The position numbers and the translations under genes are program-made. From NCBI GenBank assembly GCA_046706145.1, contig JBJKPP010000150.1:1-6537 (forward strand): a stretch of 6,537 nucleotides of DNA, given 5' to 3'. Positions 1 through 5,839 of the stretch are shown piece after piece. This stretch comes from JBJKPP01 sp046706145. Its GTDB lineage: Bacteria; Bacteroidota; Ignavibacteria; Ignavibacteriales; Ignavibacteriaceae. The notes under the pieces are model-generated. The model ran no database searches, was not told the DNA's origin, and saw nothing but the letters and a program-made list of their open reading frames with translations. Positions within the stretch are counted from its first letter, which is position 1; the number at the start of each line of letters is the position of its first letter.

Positions 1-48
1 CAAAAGAAATTTATTTAAATACTATGAAAGAACTATTCTAAAATTAGG

Positions 49-945
49 CTATCTCAATAATAAAATTGCAACTCCTCCAACTGTAATAAAAGCTCCGGCA
101 ATTGCGCGCCAGTTCAAATCTTCTTTATAAATAAATTTTACCAAAGGAAGCATAACTATAGGAACAGTTGACATTAGAGTAGCAGCAATACCAACTTCTG
201 TATATTTTATTGCAATTAGGCTTGTTGTAATTCCCAAGTATGGACCAAGAATAGTTCCAATAATGGTTGAAACAAATGCCTTTGGTTTTCCTTTATAAAC
301 CTTGAACGGACTCCGGTATCGTCCTGCAAGAACCATAATAACAAACATTAAAATAGAAGCGGAAGAAATTCTGATAAACGTTGCAACGAATCCATTTATT
401 TCCCCTTCATTAAATGCAAATTTCGCTAAGACCAATCCCCCTGCCTGTCCCAGTGCTCCCATCAGTGCATAAAAAATTCCTATCATACTAATTTTATACT
501 TTGAAGTAGGAATTTCACTTCTCTCTAAGACTACCAGGGCGATTCCGATAATTGTTATGGTAATTCCTGTAATGGCAAGAAAAGATAACTCCTCACCCAA
601 GAAAACAAATGCAAAGGCGGCACTCATTGCAGGAGATAACGCCATAATAAGCATGCTAATTCTCGCGCCTATATGTCGAAAGGCACTGAATAAGAAAGAG
701 TCTCCAAAGACCAGTCCAGCTACTCCGCTCAACGCGAGAAAGATAATCTGCTCTTCACTCAAAGTACTGTAAGATGCTCCGATTATCAGAATTGTTATTA
801 TTAAAAATATGCATGCGATGAACATTCTATTAATATTTAGCAGCAGGGAGCCAACCTTTGTTGCAGCGTCTGTAAAAGCAATGCTTGAGCCCGACCATAG
901 AATTGCTGTTAATAAAGCGCTAACCTCTCCAAAAATTGCAGGCAT
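49..945 (-). CDS. EamA/DMT-family transporter
   Basis: This is a 298-residue, very hydrophobic inner-membrane protein of the drug/metabolite transporter superfamily. It shows the family's two-fold repeat: one EamA unit at about residues 5-139 and a second at about 153-297, together enough for ten helices. Family-typical stretches are the N-terminal LLTAILWSGS, FGDSFLFSAFRHIGA near residue 80, the end of repeat one (ITGITITIIGIALVVLE), and the matching end of repeat two (ITVGGVAILLLR). Length is normal for the family. The start is supported by an AGGA/AGGAAAAG Shine-Dalgarno-like element on the minus strand (bases 952-959), about ten bases before the ATG. Relatives export amino acids, metabolites or drugs, and the substrate cannot be read from sequence. 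The gene is transcribed away from the response-regulator pair and has no same-strand partner in view. No clear terminator is visible in the 48 bases after its stop. Confidence 0.95.
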   Translation of the reverse strand: MPAIFGEVSALLTAILWSGSSIAFTDAATKVGSLLLNINRMFIACIFLIITILIIGASYSTLSEEQIIFLALSGVAGLVFGDSFLFSAFRHIGARISMLIMALSPAMSAAFAFVFLGEELSFLAITGITITIIGIALVVLERSEIPTSKYKISMIGIFYALMGALGQAGGLVLAKFAFNEGEINGFVATFIRISSASILMFVIMVLAGRYRSPFKVYKGKPKAFVSTIIGTILGPYLGITTSLIAIKYTEVGIAATLMSTVPIVMLPLVKFIYKEDLNWRAIAGAFITVGGVAILLLR

Positions 946-1328
946 ATTATTCTTTTCCTGTCATCATACTTTATAAGTTTAAAACAATTAGACCTGTGTA
1001 ACGGGGGCTTATTCTTTTGATACTCGACACAGATATGTTAAATTGTTTTCCATAATTTTATCTCAGAACGAACTAATATACAAAAGGAAAAAATCTAGTT
1101 TGTCTTTTTTAATATGCTTTAGACTATCGTAGCCAAGTCTAAAAAATAATTAATAAAATAGATAAACCTTAATGTATTTTGGCTAAATAATTATTTATTT
1201 TAATAGGATATTTGATCTCAAATTGGTACATAAAAAGATTCTAATATGTGCAAAAAATAAAAGAATGACTCATTTTTTTAAGGCACGTACTTTGCCCTTA
1301 TGTTATAGAACTAAAATAGAGGGCAAAA
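946..1328. other. Divergent intergenic region, AT-rich
   Basis: These 383 bases separate the minus-strand transporter from the plus-strand regulator/OmpA pair, so they should hold both promoters. I see no coding frame. Visible structures are an 8-bp inverted repeat, TTTAGACT/AGTCTAAA (1118-1125 and 1136-1143, 10-nt loop); a short dyad AATGA-C-TCATT at 1264-1274; and a second 8-bp inverted repeat just before the regulator's start, listed separately. The 1118-1143 hairpin is followed by an A-run on the plus strand and by no T-run on the minus strand, so it does not look like a terminator. I could not place a convincing -35/-10 pair for either gene. Confidence 0.6.
1291..1327 (+). promoter_or_regulatory. 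Inverted repeat over the ribosome-binding region of the response-regulator gene
   Basis: TTTGCCCT (1291-1298) and AGGGCAAA (1320-1327) are perfect 8-base complements separated by 21 bases, and the second arm ends one base before the ATG at 1329. The only Shine-Dalgarno-like sequence, AGAGGG (1318-1323), lies largely in the second arm. If the RNA folds this way, ribosome access would be reduced; alternatively the repeat is a DNA operator. The repeat is seen directly, the role is inferred. Confidence 0.45.
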
Positions 1329-1727
1329 ATGAAAACTATAAAGAAAATTCTTATAGTTGACGATAACTTTTACGACAGAGAGCTTCTTTCGATCTTCATA
1401 AAAAGGAATTCAGAATGCCAGATAATATTTGCGGAAAACGGAAGAGATGGGATTGAAAAAATTGTTACGGAATCTCCTGATGTCGTATTTCTAGATGTAT
1501 CATTACCAAAAATGGATGGTTTTCAACTTCTGATGAATCTAAAGGCTCATTTTCCTGACATGAATCCAAAAATAATTCCGGTCAGTGTATTTTCAGATGC
1601 TGCCACAATTACCAAGTTCTTTATGTTAGGAATTGAAGATTACATTGTTAAGCCTTTAAGCCTTTCAAATAATTTTGGCAAAATAGAAAAAATATTCAAT
1701 CAACTAGAACAAACAGGTTCACCATGA
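1329..1727 (+). CDS. Single-domain response regulator (receiver only)
   Basis: This 132-residue protein is a complete CheY-like receiver domain with nothing attached. The acidic pocket is D11-D12 in ILIVDDN. The phosphoacceptor is D56 in VVFLDVSLPKMDG. The conserved hydroxyl residue is S86, the switch aromatic Y105, and the conserved lysine K108 followed by P109. All catalytic residues needed for phosphorylation are therefore present. After residue 115 only a short tail follows, so there is no DNA-binding or enzymatic output; such proteins act through protein contacts or phosphotransfer. No histidine kinase lies in the window. The gene overlaps the next by four bases (ATGA), which implies co-transcription and probable translational coupling with the OmpA-like protein. 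A possible RNA hairpin covers its ribosome-binding region. The upstream AGAGGG and the M-K-T-I-K-K-I-L-I-V beginning of beta-1 support this start. Confidence 0.94.
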   Translation: MKTIKKILIVDDNFYDRELLSIFIKRNSECQIIFAENGRDGIEKIVTESPDVVFLDVSLPKMDGFQLLMNLKAHFPDMNPKIIPVSVFSDAATITKFFMLGIEDYIVKPLSLSNNFGKIEKIFNQLEQTGSP

Positions 1728-2848
1728 AAAAAATAAAAATATGCCTTTATGGCTTATCATTCATTTTATTAACAGGCACTTCCTATCCACAGCTTGCAAA
1801 AACTAGCTGGGGTTTAGGAGTAGGTTTCACTTACCCAAGATTTGTAGCAGTTACGCCGCCATCCCACTCGGCGTATAATAATTATGGTGGATACATATCA
1901 CTTCAACGCAATTTTTCCGAACATGTAGGATTAAGACTTTCAGCTAATTATAACCACTTAGAAACAAAATACGACGGTACTTCACAAAATGAAATGAAAC
2001 AGGATTTGAACGCTTTCACGGGCGACTTGGACCTCATGTACTATCTTCTTCCTTGCGAAGTAATATCGCCGTATTTGCTCGGCGGATTTGGAGGAATGAT
2101 TTATAACATAAAGAATGCCCCACAACCAGAATATAATGGAAACTCAAGTGCATACCAGTTTAATATGGGTGTAGGCGGAGAATTAAAGGTAAGCAGCTCA
2201 TTAAATATAAAGGCAGAATTTACTTACAACCTTGGCTCAACAAACGATCTGGACGGAAGAGATAATGTTATTCTAAAAGGATTATTTAATACTACAGCGG
2301 ATGCCTATGCCAGATTTAGTGTTGGTATAGTCTATCTTTTCTCTAAGGGAGAACCTTCTCATCTGTGCGATTTATATGAGGGTGTAACAAAAACAATAAT
2401 CGAAAAACCCGAAAAAATCGACTATAGCAAGATCGAAGAGATGATTAAGAAAGAAATGCCCAAAGAACAACCTCGTGTAGTTACTGTACCTGCCCCACCT
2501 CCAAAACAACATTGGGTTCTGATCGGAGTTAACTTTAATCTTAACAGTGCTAAATTGAAAACCGAATCATATCCGGTTCTTCTTTATGCTATTCAAATAT
2601 TAAAAAATAGTCCTGATATGAAGGTAGAGGTAAGAGGATATACTGACAACACCGGCTCTGCAAAATACAATTTAAAGCTTTCACAAAGAAGGGCCGAAAC
2701 CGTCATGAATTATTTAGTAGATCATGGAATTTCGCAGGATAGATTAACTGCAAAAGGATTTGGCGAAGCCGACCCAATAGCAAGCAACAAAACCCCTGAA
2801 GGACGTGGTGCAAACAGGAGGATCGAGTTCAAAATTCTCAAACAATAA
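1724..2848 (+). CDS. Outer-membrane beta-barrel protein with C-terminal OmpA-like peptidoglycan-binding domain
   Basis: This 374-residue envelope protein tethers the outer membrane to the cell wall. Residues 1 to about 23 form a signal peptide (KKIK n-region, then a LSFILLTGTS core). Residues about 28-206 have alternating polar/aromatic strands typical of a small eight-strand-type barrel, ending in the aromatic strand FSVGIVYLF. A charged linker with a proline run (PAPPP, 256-260) leads to an OmpA_C domain at about 264-374. That domain has the GVNFNLNSAKL strand, GYTDNTGSAKYN, LSQRRAETVMNYL and the closing NRRIEF. D308 and R323 are 15 residues apart, the spacing of the diaminopimelate-binding Asp/Arg pair known in OmpA (D271/R286 in Acinetobacter). 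Length is usual for OprF/OmpA-type proteins. It is the second gene of a two-gene unit, its ATG overlapping the regulator's TGA, and a strong terminator follows. A lone cysteine pair (C111, C215) is present; its role is unknown. Confidence 0.93.
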   Translation: MKKIKICLYGLSFILLTGTSYPQLAKTSWGLGVGFTYPRFVAVTPPSHSAYNNYGGYISLQRNFSEHVGLRLSANYNHLETKYDGTSQNEMKQDLNAFTGDLDLMYYLLPCEVISPYLLGGFGGMIYNIKNAPQPEYNGNSSAYQFNMGVGGELKVSSSLNIKAEFTYNLGSTNDLDGRDNVILKGLFNTTADAYARFSVGIVYLFSKGEPSHLCDLYEGVTKTIIEKPEKIDYSKIEEMIKKEMPKEQPRVVTVPAPPPKQHWVLIGVNFNLNSAKLKTESYPVLLYAIQILKNSPDMKVEVRGYTDNTGSAKYNLKLSQRRAETVMNYLVDHGISQDRLTAKGFGEADPIASNKTPEGRGANRRIEFKILKQ

Positions 2849-2866
2849 CTAATAAAATTCTATAGA

Positions 2867-2904
2867 ATAAAGCCCTGTTCCAAACTAATGGGACCGGGCT
2901 TTAT
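2867..2904 (+). terminator. Intrinsic terminator after the regulator/OmpA pair
   Basis: A 15-bp stem (2867-2881 with 2890-2904), broken by one T-C mismatch and one G-T wobble, closes an 8-base AAACTAAT loop. It contains the AAAGCCC/GGGCTTT core and starts 18 bases after the OmpA stop. The run of T after the stem is short (TTTAT), but the ATAAAGCCC arm makes the stem usable in either direction. Confidence 0.82.
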
Positions 2905-2961
2905 CACACTTCTCAACCCAAACATAGCATCATAATAGACATACATCATAAGTTATATTTT

Positions 2962-2986
2962 CATGGAGTTCTTTTTGTATTCCATG
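2962..2986. repeat. Small inverted repeat CATGGAGT/ATTCCATG
   Basis: An 8-bp dyad with one G-T wobble (2962-2969 and 2979-2986) and a T-rich 9-base loop lies between the OmpA terminator and the 88-residue membrane-protein gene. It has no trailing T-run. It may be an operator or a chance hairpin. Confidence 0.3.
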
Positions 2987-3062
2987 TGACTTGGGGTATT
3001 TGTATTAAACACAAAGAAAACTAATTTTGCCCGCACAATTTGTATAAATCAACTGAGTTGTA

Positions 3063-3329
3063 ATGATCATGATTAAGACCCATTTCATTAAATTTTCCAA
3101 TAGAAAATTTTTATTTCGTTTAGTTAAAAAGTACCTTATACATCCTTTTAACGAAGGAGTTGTAGGTTTCTCAATCTTTCTAATAGTTCTATTTATAGGA
3201 AATTACTTTACCCACCTTACCGGAGTGGATCATAATATTAGTATTGGAACTAACGACCTGCTCTTCTCAACATTCGGGTTTATATGTCTTTTCTTATTGG
3301 ACATTCTGAAGCACTTTAAGAAAAATTAG
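3063..3329 (+). CDS. Small two-helix membrane protein, unknown function
   Basis: I do not recognise this 88-residue protein. It begins with a strongly basic segment (residues 5-24, with K5, K10, R14, K15, R19, K22, K23). A first membrane helix follows at about 33-49 (VVGFSIFLIVLFIGNYF), a short loop with an HLTGVDHN segment, a second helix at about 66-82 (LLFSTFGFICLFLLDIL), and a basic tail KHFKKN. By the positive-inside rule both ends should be cytoplasmic. Codon use and the sharp basic/hydrophobic pattern favour a real gene, but there is no good Shine-Dalgarno. An ATG two codons downstream (3069) is an equally possible start. It stands alone: the previous gene is terminated and the next begins 90 bases later. 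Confidence 0.6.
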   Translation: MIMIKTHFIKFSNRKFLFRLVKKYLIHPFNEGVVGFSIFLIVLFIGNYFTHLTGVDHNISIGTNDLLFSTFGFICLFLLDILKHFKKN

Positions 3330-3419
3330 AATCCTCACTTTGGGGGGAGAACAATTTCTTAATTTGAATCATAACCCAGACATTTTTGTTTTGTTACTAG
3401 CGAAAATATATCCTATATT

Positions 3420-3716
3420 ATGGTATTTCCGTTCCGCTATGTATTTTTTACCATACTATTTTTACAAATGAATTACGGGCCAAAATATAATAGCCCCTGT
3501 GATAATGCCGAGGAATATTTCAACAGAGGAAACTTTAAAAAGTTGCTTGGAGATTATGGCGGCGCAATTCTAGATTATGACAAAGCAATAGAATTAGAGT
3601 CGTCTTTTTCTGAGGCATATTACCAGCGAGGAATTGCTAAATCCTTCATTAATGACGAAGATGGGGCAGTGTATGATTTTAATAAAGCAATTGATCTTAT
3701 TTTGAAAATAGCTTGA
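3420..3716 (+). CDS. Short TPR-repeat protein, possibly truncated
   Basis: This 98-residue protein has two tetratricopeptide repeats, at about 29-62 (core GDYGGAILDYDKAIEL) and 63-96 (EAYYQRGIAKS, then DEDGAVYDFNKAIDL). TPR units form helix pairs that bind other proteins. The first 28 residues include a hydrophobic run (YVFFTILFLQ), which could be a weak signal peptide or anchor; if translation instead starts at the ATG at 3468 this leader is lost. The gene stops directly after the second repeat, without the extra capping helix seen at the end of the next TPR gene, so it may be a truncated relic. No Shine-Dalgarno is visible. The following TPR gene is a paralogue in the same reading frame, 174 bases on. 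Confidence 0.65.
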   Translation: MVFPFRYVFFTILFLQMNYGPKYNSPCDNAEEYFNRGNFKKLLGDYGGAILDYDKAIELESSFSEAYYQRGIAKSFINDEDGAVYDFNKAIDLILKIA

Positions 3717-3808
3717 CTCCATAACAACACTTTTCCACTTCTACTTACCATTTTTTATTGCCCACATTCCGGTAGTTGAAAACTAATTGTTATTCACTCT
3801 TTCATCAT

Positions 3809-3825
3809 TGGCATACGTTTTGTTT
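3809..3825 (+). promoter_or_regulatory. Shared upstream element TGGnnnACGTTTTGTTT, first copy
   Basis: This is the first copy of the element described at 4576-4592, upstream of the three-unit TPR gene. It contains TACGTTTTG, which resembles but does not exactly match the TAnnTTTG promoter element of Bacteroidota. No correctly spaced upstream TTTG box is visible. Confidence 0.35.
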
Positions 3826-3890
3826 TTCGTTAATAAAATATATGTTCTAATTTAATAAACAATGATTAACACAAAAATTTCTAAGAAATA

Positions 3891-4268
3891 ATGCTAATAT
3901 CTAATAAAAAAATAAACATAGACCCCGAAGCGCTCTCATATTTTAGCCTAGCTAATTTTAAAAGACGCATGAAGTATTATAAAGAGGCAATCGAGAACTA
4001 TACAAAAGCTATCGACTTGTACCACAACTTTGCTGAAGCATATTACAAACGTGCTAATGTTAAAATAAATATGGGGGATTACCAGGGTGCATTAGAAGAT
4101 TATGATAGCGCTATCAACATTGATCCGAACCTTGCAGAAGCTTATAATAATAGGGGAACCTTAAAGTTAAAACTTGGAGATGAGGACGGAGCAAATATAG
4201 ACTTTCTTCAAGCAGGTATGTTAGGCTACATAAAGGCCTACGATGTAAATAAAGACTTTTGCCTTTAA
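3891..4268 (+). CDS. Three-unit TPR-repeat protein
   Basis: This 125-residue protein is made almost wholly of three TPR units: about residues 13-46 (YYKEAIENYTKAIDL), 47-80 (AEAYYKRANVKINMGDYQGAL, then DYDSAINIDPN) and 81-114 (AEAYNNRGTLKLKLGDEDGA). A closing segment follows (FLQAGMLGYIKAYDVNKDFC). The Gly-Asp-Tyr, Ala-Tyr and Asp-Pro-Asn positions match the family consensus well. Its last segment resembles the capping end of many small TPR proteins from Bacteroidota. There is no signal peptide, so it is probably a cytoplasmic interaction scaffold; its partner is unknown. It is paralogous to the preceding gene. The region upstream contains the TGGnnnACGTTTTGTTT element (3809-3825) that recurs before the 47-residue gene. 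The start has only a weak AAGAAA ribosome-binding sequence. Confidence 0.8.
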   Translation: MLISNKKINIDPEALSYFSLANFKRRMKYYKEAIENYTKAIDLYHNFAEAYYKRANVKINMGDYQGALEDYDSAINIDPNLAEAYNNRGTLKLKLGDEDGANIDFLQAGMLGYIKAYDVNKDFCL

Positions 4269-4575
4269 ATAATACCAACTCTATTTAGTAAACTCTATAA
4301 AACTCATTATTGCTATTTACTCAAGCTGATAGACCTTATAATAGGGTTCAAAATTACCAATTACCGATTCTATAATTTTTTCTACTTATAAGAAGCAATC
4401 TTCAGCAGGAAAGTTATCTCCCATTCTCGCTAATCTCTTTCTAAAGAATAAATTAGGCTGATTTTTGAATTATTGTAACGACTATTTTCTCTAATATTAG
4501 AATTATCTGTTCTCAAGTTTGGTAATTCGTAATAACCCAACATTCAATTTGACCCAAAAATAATCAAAATCCTTA

Positions 4576-4592
4576 TGGTACACGTTTTGTTT
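4576..4592 (+). promoter_or_regulatory. Shared upstream element TGGnnnACGTTTTGTTT, second copy
   Basis: The sequence matches bases 3809-3825 at 14 of 17 positions, with an unbroken 11-base identity ACGTTTTGTTT. Both copies lie within about 100 bases upstream of a start codon (48 bases from here to 4641; 65 bases from the first copy to 3891). Both are plus-strand oriented. This could be a promoter or regulator site. The match is direct observation; function is inferred. Confidence 0.35.
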
Positions 4593-4630
4593 CATCTCCC
4601 TAAGAAACAATAGATATTTACCCCATAAGA

Positions 4631-4636
4631 AGGTGG
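4631..4636 (+). promoter_or_regulatory. Shine-Dalgarno site of the 47-residue membrane miniprotein
   Basis: AGGTGG, preceded by AAGA, lies four bases before the ATG at 4641. It is the best Shine-Dalgarno match of any plus-strand gene in the middle of the window, and it is the main reason for accepting the very short gene after it. Confidence 0.55.
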
Positions 4637-4640
4637 TTAA

Positions 4641-4784
4641 ATGCTGGCTATGAAAATTAAACATATTGTTCACAATATACATGATTCTGCTCCGCTACTG
4701 TTCATGTTGTTTTTGGGGTTCGGTTGGGCAGTAGCTTATACAATATATATATTATTTGCTGTGTTGTTTCTCAGGGGACAATAA
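4641..4784 (+). CDS. 47-residue single-helix membrane miniprotein
   Basis: This short gene encodes 47 residues: a polar N-terminus (MLAMKIKHIVHNIHDSAP), then one long hydrophobic stretch at about 19-44 (LLFMLFLGFGWAVAYTIYIL and on to FLFL-like end), and a short RGQ tail. Four features support it: a near-consensus AGGTGG site at correct spacing, a clean membrane-helix pattern, a stop at 4782, and an intrinsic terminator beginning about 20 bases later. Together these make a compact monocistronic unit. I do not recognise a family. Single-helix proteins of this size are often modulators of larger membrane complexes or toxins of type I systems, but no antitoxin RNA has been identified here, so no function is assigned. 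A second in-frame ATG (codon 4) is a possible alternative start. Confidence 0.6.
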   Translation: MLAMKIKHIVHNIHDSAPLLFMLFLGFGWAVAYTIYILFAVLFLRGQ

Positions 4785-4802
4785 TATTTAGGGGAGTCAA
4801 TG

Positions 4803-4839
4803 AAGAGAAAGCCCTGCTTTGGCGGGGCTTTTTCTTTTT
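4803..4839 (+). terminator. Intrinsic terminator after the 47-residue gene
   Basis: Arms 4808-4817 (AAAGCCCTGC) and 4822-4831 (GCGGGGCTTT) pair over 10 bp with one T-G wobble around a TTTG loop. The outer AAGAG/TTTCTT bases can extend the stem. The T-rich tail TTTTTCTTTTT follows directly. This is a classical rho-independent terminator. Confidence 0.9.
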
Positions 4840-4937
4840 ATAATATATTCATCAGCTCAACCATAAATCCTCCACTTTCAATTTTGAATAATTACTTGTG
4901 CATTAATATCATAATCATTCTAACTTTTGTACAAAGA

Positions 4938-4966
4938 TTGACAAACGGAATTATGTTCTGTAGATT
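4938..4966 (+). promoter_or_regulatory. Sigma70-like promoter of the coiled-coil protein gene
   Basis: A perfect TTGACA -35 box (4938-4943) and TAGATT (4961-4966, four of six matches to TATAAT) are separated by exactly 17 bases. Transcription would begin near 4973, giving a leader of roughly 22 bases before the ATG at 4995, with no Shine-Dalgarno in it. Upstream, TAACTTTTG (4921-4929) resembles the Bacteroidota TAnnTTTG element and is an alternative. Confidence 0.55.
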
Positions 4967-4994
4967 TCAAATAATTGACAAAGTAATCTAGTAC

Positions 4995-5498
4995 ATGGCA
5001 AAAATATCCAGGTCTACCCTAGACAAAACCTTCAAAGTTTTTTTAAGAGCTATACCGATAGTTCCTGTTCCGGAACTACTTGAGGTATTTAAGGACTTTG
5101 CTGATTCAAAAGACTCAATGAACAGGAAAATTGAAGAGGCGTCTATTTCCCTTAAGAAATCCTTTGAATTAATTGAAGATTTACGAAAAGAATTAAAAAA
5201 TAAAGCGGACAGCCTGGAGGAGTTGAAAATAAAATATCAAGAATACTTAAAGAACACAGAAGATGAAGAATTGAAGAAAAATGTTTTATCTTCCAGCCTG
5301 CTAGACAAATTTCTAAAGAGAAAAATGGTTGATGTAGGCAAGTTGAAAACAATAAATAATTTCAGAAAGTCAAACAATATTACCAGACATCAGATTTCCG
5401 AATTGGAAAAATCAGATAGTTTAGATTTCATTGAGATAGACGGGGTCAAATTTATCCTGTTAAATGATAAATTTGAAGAATTTAAGAAGAAAATTTAG
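4995..5498 (+). CDS. Coiled-coil protein with possible C-terminal helix-turn-helix, unknown function
   Basis: I do not recognise this 167-residue protein. Three regions are visible. Residues about 13-35 form an amphipathic or weakly hydrophobic segment containing IPIVPVPELLEVF. Residues about 40-98 are highly charged and predicted to be a long coiled coil (heptad-like Leu/Ile spacing through EDLRKELKNKADSLEELKI). Residues about 117-158 read like a small winged helix-turn-helix: a helix with INNFRKSNN, then ITRHQISELEKSDSL, then a hairpin-like FIEIDGVKFILLN. This layout recalls MerR/excisionase-type DNA-binding domains. The homology is inferred from pattern only. An in-frame TAG (4989) two codons upstream fixes the start at this ATG. 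A good promoter stands directly before it, so it is expressed alone. It neighbours a tRNA and a recombinase, so it may belong to an acquired segment. Confidence 0.75.
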   Translation: MAKISRSTLDKTFKVFLRAIPIVPVPELLEVFKDFADSKDSMNRKIEEASISLKKSFELIEDLRKELKNKADSLEELKIKYQEYLKNTEDEELKKNVLSSSLLDKFLKRKMVDVGKLKTINNFRKSNNITRHQISELEKSDSLDFIEIDGVKFILLNDKFEEFKKKI

Positions 5499-5536
5499 AT
5501 AAGTACCTAGCATAATAGTATTTAAATTGATTTACT

Positions 5537-5563
5537 AAAAAAAAGTTCATATCGTAAACTTTT
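5537..5563 (-). terminator. Likely terminator of the tRNA gene, possibly bidirectional
   Basis: On the minus strand the sequence reads AAAAGTT, a 9-base loop, then AACTTTTTTTT. This is a 7-bp AT-rich stem ending in an eight-T run, 15 bases past the tRNA 3' end. On the plus strand the same stem ends in only four T and could weakly stop the coiled-coil gene, whose stop is 42 bases before the stem's left arm. Confidence 0.5.
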
Positions 5564-5577
5564 ATTCAATTTCCTAG

Positions 5578-5651
<74 letters not shown>

Positions 5652-5839
5652 ATTTACCGAAAATTGCCAAGCACAAAACTTTATTTAAGATTAACTTCAA
5701 AAATAGCAAATCCACTTGAGGTGGACAAGACCTGCGATGACTTAAAATACAGTGAGAATTGAATTTTTGTCATCAAAAACGTCATCACTTTTTTCCTCCT
5801 AAAATCTAATTCCATTGAACGTTAGAAAGGAACATTAAC
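5652..5839. promoter_or_regulatory. tRNA/recombinase divergent spacer with short repeats
   Basis: This 188-base spacer lies between the two divergent 5' ends and must hold the tRNA and recombinase promoters. It contains a perfect 5-bp hairpin TCCAC-TTGAG-GTGGA (5711-5725), a direct repeat of GTCATCA 12 bases apart (5769-5775 and 5781-5787), and an inverted GATGAC copy (5736-5741). Such spaced short repeats could be recombinase or excisionase arm sites. An AAAGGA ribosome-binding site (5826-5831) precedes the recombinase ATG by eight bases. No convincing -35/-10 pair was found. Confidence 0.4.

Larger units (their letters stand above)
4269..4640. other. AT-rich intergenic spacer
   Basis: These 372 bases carry no gene I can support. 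The plus frame that continues past the TPR stop stays open for 40 codons but has no start codon. Visible details are direct repeats of AACTCTAT (4277-4284 and 4291-4298), a 12-base palindrome at 4490-4501, and the TGGnnnACGTTTTGTTT element at 4576-4592, which probably belongs to the regulatory region of the next small gene. Confidence 0.5.

Noticed and set aside
557..772. 71-residue plus-strand open frame
   Set aside because: It lies wholly within the EamA transporter on the other strand, which has clear family features; this is a shadow.
4269..4391. Forty-codon open stretch continuing the TPR frame past its stop
   Set aside because: No start codon and no TPR-like residues; the preceding TPR gene already has a normal capping end, so read-through is unlikely.
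4490..4501. Perfect 12-base palindrome TCTAATATTAGA
   Set aside because: In AT-rich DNA of this length a palindrome of this size is expected about by chance, and it has no positional relation to a gene.
4354..4526. AATTACCAA and its complement TTGGTAATT about 150 bases apart
   Set aside because: A nine-base AT-rich inverted match at this distance is weak and not linked to any gene or mobile-element end.
4800..4991. 63-residue plus-strand open frame with a GGGGAG sequence before its ATG
   Set aside because: Its first codons lie inside the intrinsic terminator at 4803-4839 (the KPCFGGAFSF string is the hairpin translated), and its end overlaps the promoter of the coiled-coil gene. Composition does not look like a protein.
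5152..5352. 66-residue minus-strand open frame
   Set aside because: Antisense to the charged coiled coil; its Cys/Phe/Leu-rich translation is what the complement of Lys/Glu codons gives.
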